From Triticum aestivum (taxonomy: Eukaryota > Streptophyta > Magnoliopsida > Poales > Poaceae): DNA of 64,000 bases. The notes beneath the pieces were generated by a model. That model was given only the letters and a program-made list of their open reading frames with translations. It did no database searches and had not been told where the DNA came from. Below, piece after piece: positions 57,301-64,000 of the stretch. The stretch covers positions 409,264,968 to 409,328,967 of the forward strand of contig NC_057811.1 of assembly GCF_018294505.1 (NCBI RefSeq), given 5' to 3'. The translations under genes were made by a program, and so were the position numbers. Within the stretch, counting starts at the first letter, position 1. Each line of letters starts with the position of its first letter.

Positions 57301-58684
57301 GCCTGCAAAAATGTGGCATATATTTAACCCATGTTTTCTAGAATGTACAATCCATTTGCTGGGCTGGGTGAACAAATAATTTCGCGTCAATGCGGCCCAT
57401 TTATATTATCTAAGAAATCCCAGCCTATTTGCACTTCCTTCAAATACACGAATTAGCTGGGCTCATTATATATATAATGTTATGTTAGAAGGAGCAATTA
57501 ATATAAAAAATAAACCGGAGAGGCACATTTTTTATATACATAACTAACAAATTAGCGAGTTATTGCTCAAAATAAAAATGAGCGCGTTATTATTACATTG
57601 GTCCTTAAAATCTTCGCAAGCTTTTGTACGCAATCACCAGGATTTTCCTTGCCTGTGAGTCAAAAACAACCAGGATTTTCCTTGCCAACTTCTGTTAAAC
57701 ATTTACTTTTATAAGTTAATAACACGTGGGATGTTTTTATAATGTATATATAAGTCTCTATAAAATATATGATAATAGTAAAAATATAAATGTATATAAT
57801 GTGGTTAAAAAAATACATTGGGCTGCCGATCTTTAAGAAAAAGCCCATAGGCCGGTATGGACCTCAAAAATTAAGTTGAAACCACTGTCACCGTATGTCG
57901 TGGGCTACGCATGTTAAAATACAAAACCTAGGCCTAGCTGATACTTGTTCACCCTCTGGAAAAAATGATACCAGATCCCCGAGCGAACTGGATTATAGAG
58001 GGGACCGGCGGCACGACTAAAGAAGCACATCAGGAGCGATTTTTTTCTTCAGTGGATGGCTCTCGATGGCGTTTTTTTACTTGACTCTGCACCATACAAC
58101 TTGTATTTTTAGCCTCCCAGTCCGTGGTGGACCAGCAGCCCATTTGCTGGGCGGGCCAACCTACAGAAACCAGCACTCGATTTTTCATCAAGCCCCCAAA
58201 ACAACGCAGTACTATGTTTGTTTTGAGGCCGAAAACATTACAGCAGGGGTTGAGCGGGGGAGGGGGCAAGACAGAGCAAAAAGATTAAAAAGAGCTGATG
58301 CACCGTTGCTACCCTAACAAAGCAGGTGCAATTCTTCTCGGGAAGAAGGTGTGCCGTTGACACCCACACGTCACATACCCCACAGTAGGCATACTAACAA
58401 GTTCACACACAAGCACAACAGAAAAGGTAAACATTCGTATCAAACTCAGGTTCACAGGACACGTTCATATTCATAGCCAACATTCACTATCAACAACTCA
58501 AAAGATTCATATATACACAAGTTTAGCATGTCTATGGATCCAAATGATTGATAGATCACACAACAATATTCATAGATAATTCACAAAAAGATTCAGATAT
58601 ACACATGTTCAGTATGTTTATGCATCCAAATGATTGAGATCATAGCCAATATGATCCATGGACGAACTTTAATTACCTAGGGTA
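57301..58684. other. No gene recognised
   Basis: 57300-57860 is AT-rich, possibly still part of the CACTA body. 57860-58320 is mixed. 58500-58640 contains a diverged pair of ~95-bp repeats around AAAGATTCATATATACACA and CATGTCTATGGATCCAAATG. Confidence 0.4.
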
Positions 58685-59144
58685 CAGACTGGTAAATGGT
58701 GTTCAGTCGGAGGTACTTCTTGCTAAAATTAATGCTTGTACGAGTAAACTTTCGAGTACATAAGAGGCAGCACAGACACTATGGACTTTTCTTGTAGGTT
58801 TATCCTCAAATAGTGGCCTCATGCCGAGGGAGGTTTGAGCAACTTGGCCACTACTTTCATCCAACTAGTTTACTGGCTCATCTTGGTCCTGTAGCTCGCC
58901 AAAATTCTACATTGCAGACTGGTAAATGGTGTTCAATCGGAGGTACTTCTTGCTAAAATTAATGCTTGTACGAGTAAACTTTCGAGTACATAAGAGGCAC
59001 CACAGACAATCTGAACTTTGCTTGTAGGTTTATCCTCAAATAGTGGCCTCGTGCTGAGGGAGGTTTGAGCAACTTGGCCACTGCTTTCATCCAACTAGTT
59101 TACTGGCTCATCTTGGTCCTGTATCTTGCCAAATTTCTACATTG
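58685..59144. repeat. 230-bp tandem duplication (two copies)
   Basis: CAGACTGGTAAATGGTGTTC starts copies at 58685 and 58915. The second copy ends at 59144. They differ at about a dozen positions by eye. The duplication ends at the same TCTACATTGCAGAC sequence that joins the copies. Confidence 0.93.
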
Positions 59145-61112
59145 CAGACGAGAAAGGAGGTGATTCAGAAAATGAACCACCCAAATTTTTTGTGCAGTTC
59201 AACTGAAATGGAGCATCCCTGGCGTGCAGACTGATTAAGTGCCAGATGAATATACGCGTTAACCAACTTGTCTGGAATCTTTAGACTCCATGCCATACAG
59301 TTTGCTACCATATGTGCCGATAACCAAAAGGCACAAGTTGGGACCAAAGACTGGACTGCGTTTTTCTGGGCTATGCGCCAAGCAATATTTTTGGCGTTCA
59401 CTCTCCTAATACTTGGAGTTTGACAATTGGTTGACGCCAGTTCATACTCGAATGAATATAGGCACTTCTTCTTGTCAACATCGATGCTTGTCTGAGTGAA
59501 CTTTGGAGTACATAGCAGCAGGATAAGTACCTGTCCATCTGATCTTTTTGTGCAGTTCTACTGAAATCACCCGATGTAATGATTTGCCTGCGAGTTCAGG
59601 CTCCAAGTTACTCCTTTATGAAATTGGCAAACAGTAGCACAATACCAAATTACCAATACATATGAGAAGCACAATAATCAGGATAAAGACCAGTACCAAC
59701 CTGTGTGAGGTAGCATATCTTACTATTTCCTTTGACTGGAAGCCGAGATAAGCCAAGCGACCAACATCAAAGGAAGAATACAAGCCGAGATTAGCGACTA
59801 ACAGGAAAGGAAGGAAGCTGTCGAGGCAATGAAGCACCCAAAGTTTTTGTGCAGTTCCACCAAAATCGAGCATCCCTGTTGGCACATATATTGAGAGAGT
59901 GAGATTACTGTAATAGTGGGACTAGTTGATGAAACATACACTAACAAATAGAAGCACCCTCATTATCTTAATGGGTAAAGTTAGCATTCCCTCCCTGCTC
60001 CACCACATGATTCACCTCCATAGACAAACATACACACGTACATGATTCAGCATAGGGTGCTACTAAAGATTTGTTTAACTCCGACAGGAAAATTAGGCAG
60101 CAATAAATTAGTGGTACTTAAGTACTCCTAATTAATTGAGTGAGACAGCAGAAGTGGAAGGGCTCCCTGGAGGATCGTCTCACATGTAAGGTGGTTGTTG
60201 CTGGAGCCCTTGAATGGCCTCGACTGAGGCGTCTGGCTTCAGCAAGATCGCCTTGGCACTGTTTACTCTTCTTGTTCTTCCTCTTCATGCTCTGTTTCTC
60301 ATTCTCCTCACCAGTTGGTGAAACCAAGTACATGATTGGCCTTCTATTTAACAATTGGTTTTGTCAGTGAGGGAGTACAAGTGTACTAGTAAAAAATAGC
60401 ATTATTTTCTCATGGCAGTCGCAAAATAGAGATGAACACATGCATTAAATATCATTCTTACCTAAAGGAAGGTTATGGTGCCAATATGGATGATGAGGAT
60501 TGGAACACAGATCTCCCTTTGTGCAGTTCCACCGAAATGAACCAACTGTTCCATTCTGACATTCCAGTTAAACAGCAAAAAAGTCACTTCTTTTAAGAAG
60601 AGTTTTGTGCAGTGCACCAAAAGGTCACAACAACAACCAGGTGAAATGGATATCCCTGTTTGCACAAAAAGCTACACAGGAAACAGTCAGAGTCTCAAAC
60701 AATTACAGGCAAAAACATTTGGCTAAACTTGTCATGGCTTATAACAGTGGCATGGCTTCATTTTTACCAAGGGCATTAGATTAAGAACAGCTAAATATTT
60801 GGTATAAGGGCATGGGATAGTGGGTGCACCAGCTGTCCAGCAGCATGTACCTAAACAGGGGCATAAAGTGGTGATTCATAGTTTGTTGCCCCGAGAAACA
60901 AACATCCAAGAAACATATCTGGGTTGGTCCCATTTTTGTTCACTCTAGCCACCTACTCCTATGTGTGGATAGCAAATCTAGTCCTGGTAATACCACTGTG
61001 TACAGCGTTACCCCTATATTTCCCTTTTCGACCAAGAGACCGGTTGGATGACCAGTCTGTACTATTTTCACCCCTTTCATTCCTGTTTGTACCAAGTCCG
61101 ATGTACTACATA

Positions 61113-61225
61113 CTCCCTCCGTCCGCAAATACTTGTCGGAGAAATGAATAAAAACGGATGTATCTAGAACTAAAATACGTCTAGATACATCCACTTCTCT
61201 AACAAGTATTTCCGGACGGAGGGAG
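61113..61225. mobile_element. Stowaway MITE, 113 bp
   Basis: Ends CTCCCTCCGTCCGCAAATAC and GTATTTCCGGACGGAGGGAG, flanked by TA on both sides (61111-61112 and 61226-61227). The palindrome includes GGATGTATCTAGA and its complement. Confidence 0.95.
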
Positions 61226-61799
61226 TACTAAATTCCCCCATCCCCACTTTATTTCTTGTTTGAACCAAGTACAAGATTCAACTCCATGAAGTAGCTTTAC
61301 CTCTAACAATAGAAGAAAAAAAAGGTGACGTTGGACCATCCGATCGAGAGGGGCCGAGAGGTAGAAAATGATGCACATGCAGTGACGTAGCGAGCTGGGA
61401 AAGTAGAGCTAAGGCGCTTTCGAAGGAAGATATACCTGAAGGTCGTCGGGATGTGGATAGGTCGGCGGCGGGAGGCCGGATCCGCCCACACTAGGGCAAC
61501 GACGAAGGGATCGGAGGACGTCCCGCGCCGACGCTCGGCCAGAGATAACGGTGCGGACGGCAGTGGGTCTCCTCCCTCGCTGTCGATGACGGCCTAAACT
61601 CTGCCCCTCCTCCCCTTCACCGGCGGAGGGGGATACATCCGGATCTGTAACCAGCGGTGAGGATAGAAAGACTATGTTTTTTGAAGGGAGAAAGACAGTG
61701 TTACCACCCCTATCTTGTTTAGATCTGGAGAGGATGAGAGTGTGTGAATAGAGCAACCCTAGCAAGCAAGCGCGGAGGCTCCGGCCTATATATACGTAG

Positions 61800-62091
61800 T
61801 GGGGTAGTTTTCCTTTTTCACTCCATCAAAACAATCGTTTAAAATTGTGTACTACGTGCCAGGTCGCCTTTTTTTAGTTGTTGATTGTTTTTTGAGATAG
61901 CTACCCGCTTGTTCCAAGTGGTGTTACAGTGTGCCAGGTCGCACTTTGTATCGTTCAAGTCTGGTACAAGTCCCTCCATTAAATGAACAACCACCCCCTC
62001 GTAAAAATTGTGAACAAGCCCACGGCTAAAATTATCGGAAACGTGGGTTGCCCCAACATGCATTATTATTTATATTTTCTACTCCCTCCGT
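61800..62091. other. No gene seen
   Basis: Upstream flank of the possible minus-strand transcript. No recognisable coding or element structure. Confidence 0.4.
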
Positions 62092-62300
62092 TCCTAAATA
62101 TAAGTCTTTTTTATTAGCCACACCTAAGACAAGAATTTTTATATTAGCAGTGAACCCCACATGTCATAGACACAAAAAGTGTGGCAAGATTCCCTTAGGC
62201 AAGCCAAAGTGTGTCTAACAATTTGAGCAACTCAAGTTAGGCAAGTGTGGCAACATAAGACAAACATAGTCACAATCCAAACAGCCACATAATTTTTTGT
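62092..62300. mobile_element. Stowaway end fragment followed by an unclassified short element
   Basis: CTCCCTCCGTTCCTAAATAT (62092) is a Stowaway left end without its partner. It runs at about 62112 into sequence rich in GTGTGGCAA/AGGCAAG motifs, ending ATCCAAACAGCCAC, which resembles MITE termini of the GGCTGTTTGG type. Confidence 0.45.
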
Positions 62301-62413
62301 GACATGCATGAAAATTTGGCTAGTTAAATTTATAGTCAAAATTTGGCAAGGTGCATCAAATCAACACATGCAAGTATCAAAAGGGAAGTCACGGCATGCA
62401 TGCATGCATTGTA

Positions 62414-62534
62414 CTCCCTCCGTTTCCAAATATAAGTCTTTTCAGAGATTGCAACAAGTGACTACATACGAAGCAAAATATGTCTACATACATCCGTATG
62501 TAGTAGTCCATTTGAAATGTGTAAAAAGACTTAT
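62414..62534. mobile_element. Stowaway MITE with degenerate right end
   Basis: CTCCCTCCGTTTCCAAATAT after TA (62412-62413), internal palindrome around CATACATCCGTATGTAG, and an AAAAAGACTTATAT right arm that diverges before the expected GGAGGGAG. Confidence 0.75.
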
Positions 62535-62724
62535 ATCGAGTGCAGTGCTTTGATGTGTCGCGTCAACTCGTACAAGACCGAGAAGTTTGATTACTACAAC
62601 GCCCTCTCCCTCACGGACTGAGCTCCGGTGCCTTAACTGCACCTGCCTTTGGCTGCATGACAGGTGGGCCAATCACCTGTTGGGCCCACCTGTCATAGAC
62701 GCAAAGGCAGGAGCAGTAAGTCAA

Positions 62725-62988
62725 TCAAGCTGCATCCCTCCCTCGCGCATGAGCGTGGTGGCTAGCAGGACTAGTAGGAGCTTTCGCTACATGCTTCTTG
62801 ACGGTGGGGAACTTGCGGATGGAGTTGACCATCATGTCGTCCATGCGAGAGGCGAAGCCGGCGTCGGCGAGGGCTACGACACCGACAGTCGCCAGCACTG
62901 TCTGGAAATGCTGCGCGGTGCGGGGCCGCAGGCCGGCGCCTTGGATGATTTGGCACAGCCGATTGCCGCTCGCGACCATCACCTCCAT
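62725..62988 (-). CDS. Unrecognised 87-aa protein
   Basis: The minus-strand frame from MEVMVASGNRLCQIIQ (ATG at 62988, context CCTATGG) to TGA at 62725 has even, protein-like composition. It has a predicted helix-rich middle (TAQHFQTVLATVGVVALADA) and a basic, His-rich tail (SHHAHARGRDAA). The same frame is open up to 63090, giving 121 codons, but the 62988 Met is better placed. No signal peptide or known domain was recognised. It is flanked by MITEs, so it could be a captured fragment or a small gene. The region 62640-62700 holds a perfect ~20-bp inverted pair around GGTGGGCCAATCACCTG / GGGCCCACCTGTCA. Confidence 0.4.
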   Translation of the reverse strand: MEVMVASGNRLCQIIQGAGLRPRTAQHFQTVLATVGVVALADAGFASRMDDMMVNSIRKFPTVKKHVAKAPTSPASHHAHARGRDAA

Positions 62989-63093
62989 AGGTGCTTCTGG
63001 CTTCTGGTCACTTGGTCTTGGATTGGAGTGAGCAGTGTTGCGCAGTGATTGAGAAAGAACATTTATTGTCAATCTAACCCTGCCATCCATACA

Positions 63094-63231
63094 CCTCTTT
63101 GGTTTAGAGTTAGTTCAGGGTTAGAATCTAACTCTAACCTCTAACTGAGTTAGTAGTGTTCTCGTCGTCTCGGTTCATCGCCATCATACTTTCCCCATTT
63201 CTGTGTTTTCAGTAGCTGCGAATCAAAGAGG
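63094..63231. mobile_element. Possible MITE (CCTCTTTG termini)
   Basis: CCTCTTTGGTT on the left and AATCAAAGAGG on the right are inverted repeats, and the interior has AGTTAG repeats. No clear target duplication. Confidence 0.4.
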
Positions 63232-64000
63232 CCCTTAGACTGGTTTAGGTCCGGTAGTTTTTTATAAACGTGTTATGTCCAAAATTTAATGAACGTGCTC
63301 CGGTTTCTACGAAAATAATCCGGTTTCATGTAGTAATTCATTTATTTATTTATTCTTCTGCGGGGGGTTTGCATGTAATTCATGAGGTCTGAAATGTAAA
63401 GTACCCCGGCAAATGCTCCGAGTCGTGCATGCACTACGACCCAGATGCTCTATGTCCCACATGTCGGCGAAAGGGAGCATGTGGAAATAGCCTAGGAGTA
63501 CATATATGAGGATAAATGTGTGAAAAAATATGTACGGTGAAGCGTAGCTACGGTTCGAAAAGGAGACCTAAAGTGATGACAGGTATAGGTCGCACGCACC
63601 CAACTAGTGGTAGTACTAGACATACGACTGCTTTTTCCCTTAAAAAAGGAGGTACGAGTGCTCAGTACTCCTATTCTATCAACGCGAGTCCCATCCGACA
63701 ACAGCGTCTGTGCTACAGCTAGCTCTTCTCCCTCGTTTCTCTTCTAATTCTAAACTCAGCCGAAGCCCGGTGGGCGGGGTGGGGATTTGTCGATGGTCGG
63801 TTTGCTCAACTGCGGCCCCACCTCACAGTGAAAACGTTACTACTGGAATAAAAATGCCATATACTCCTATACTAATAAAACATTAAGGCCACGAGGCCAT
63901 GCAGTGATGGTTACAGGAGGCAAGAAGAAGAGATGCATCCATCGACGACGTCCACCTCCTCGACTCAGGGCGCCGGCCCACCGAATGGTGGCTAAGTAGC
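63232..64000. other. No gene seen
   Basis: Mixed sequence to the window end. The final 100 bp is GC-rich with an ATG at 63934 and a short frame that stops before the edge, which may be a leader of a gene beyond the window. Confidence 0.35.

Larger units (their letters stand above)
58685..61790 (-). ncRNA. Possible minus-strand spliced transcript of unknown function
   Basis: On the minus strand a TATATATA box (61787-61794) precedes a CT-rich leader and a GC-rich first exon (about 61755-61436) that ends CCTTCAG with donor GTATAT. Downstream, exon-like blocks start after acceptors of the form CAACAG or GCCAG followed by GGATGCTC or GGATATCC: 60655-60462 (donor GTAAGA), about 59875-59704 (donor GTTGGT) and about 59218. 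They share the motif GGTGGAACTGCACAAA. Short frames exist in them but no known domain and no continuous frame could be built. It may be a long non-coding RNA, a degenerate gene, or a repeat. The call rests on splice signals only. Confidence 0.3.

Noticed and set aside
62587..63048. 153-codon plus-strand ORF
   Set aside because: Opposes the better-composed minus-strand frame with a good start; no domain or signal.
53668..64000. Right-hand end of the CACTA element
   Set aside because: I searched for an inverted CACTACAAAAAA terminus downstream and found none, so no right boundary is claimed.

Overview
This is a plant nuclear window, almost certainly from a Triticeae grass (wheat, Aegilops or a close relative). 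The evidence is a dense nest of retrotransposons and CACTA elements, Stowaway MITEs with the CTCCCTCCGT terminus, grass-type CACTA subterminal repeats, and a CpG-rich intron-containing plant gene. There are three runs of N (4505-5112, 9333-9746, 21387-21597). No bacterial-style operons, CRISPR arrays, rRNA or tRNA genes were seen. Family names were recalled without database access and are given as such.

Layout. 1-4093: 5' part of a minus-strand CACTA element with a decayed TNP2 transposase and a small coiled-coil/transmembrane ORF. 4094-10148: tandem array of a roughly 321-bp satellite-like unit, split by a complete 3.34-kb CACTA element (5439-8780, 3-bp target duplication GAA) that carries no transposase but has a spliced B3-fold-like gene. 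10150-15100: decayed multi-exon Ulp1-like (C48) protease gene of transposon type, with a 1,582-bp solo LTR in one intron. 15190-15690: palindromic element. 16173-18801: broken FAR1/MULE transposase gene (minus). 19546-20667: C-terminal half of a second Ulp1-like gene, with a stop immediately before the catalytic Cys. 20900-21310: foldback element. 21640-21854: terminus of another CACTA.

22-31 kb is the gene island. It holds a GC-rich minisatellite, a Harbinger-type element, a small intronless gene for a putative secreted peptide of 72 aa (25810-26028) with a TATA box, and, convergent to it, an intact eight-exon TLDc-domain gene (27128-30966, minus, 363 aa). A Stowaway MITE and a 90-bp tandem duplication lie in introns of the TLDc gene.

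31-57 kb is nested retrotransposons: a truncated LTR (32225), a fragment of an LTR starting TGATACGTCTCC (33465), a very long LTR with an initiator-Met-type PBS (33590-41790), an inverted and truncated gypsy-type element inside it (35850-41451) with a foldback MULE in turn inside that (38347-39203), a minus-strand element whose 3' LTR is 41841-43004 and which carries an antisense gene with the plant 'putative gypsy-type transposon' domain, a complete non-autonomous LTR element in that gene (45407-52476, target duplication GAGAA), and a CACTA terminus (53668) followed by minisatellites and large repeats to about 57.3 kb.

57.3-64 kb is lower in recognisable transposons. It contains a possible minus-strand spliced locus of unknown function with a recurring exon-like motif (about 58.7-61.8 kb), several MITEs, and an unrecognised 87-codon ORF (62725-62988, minus).
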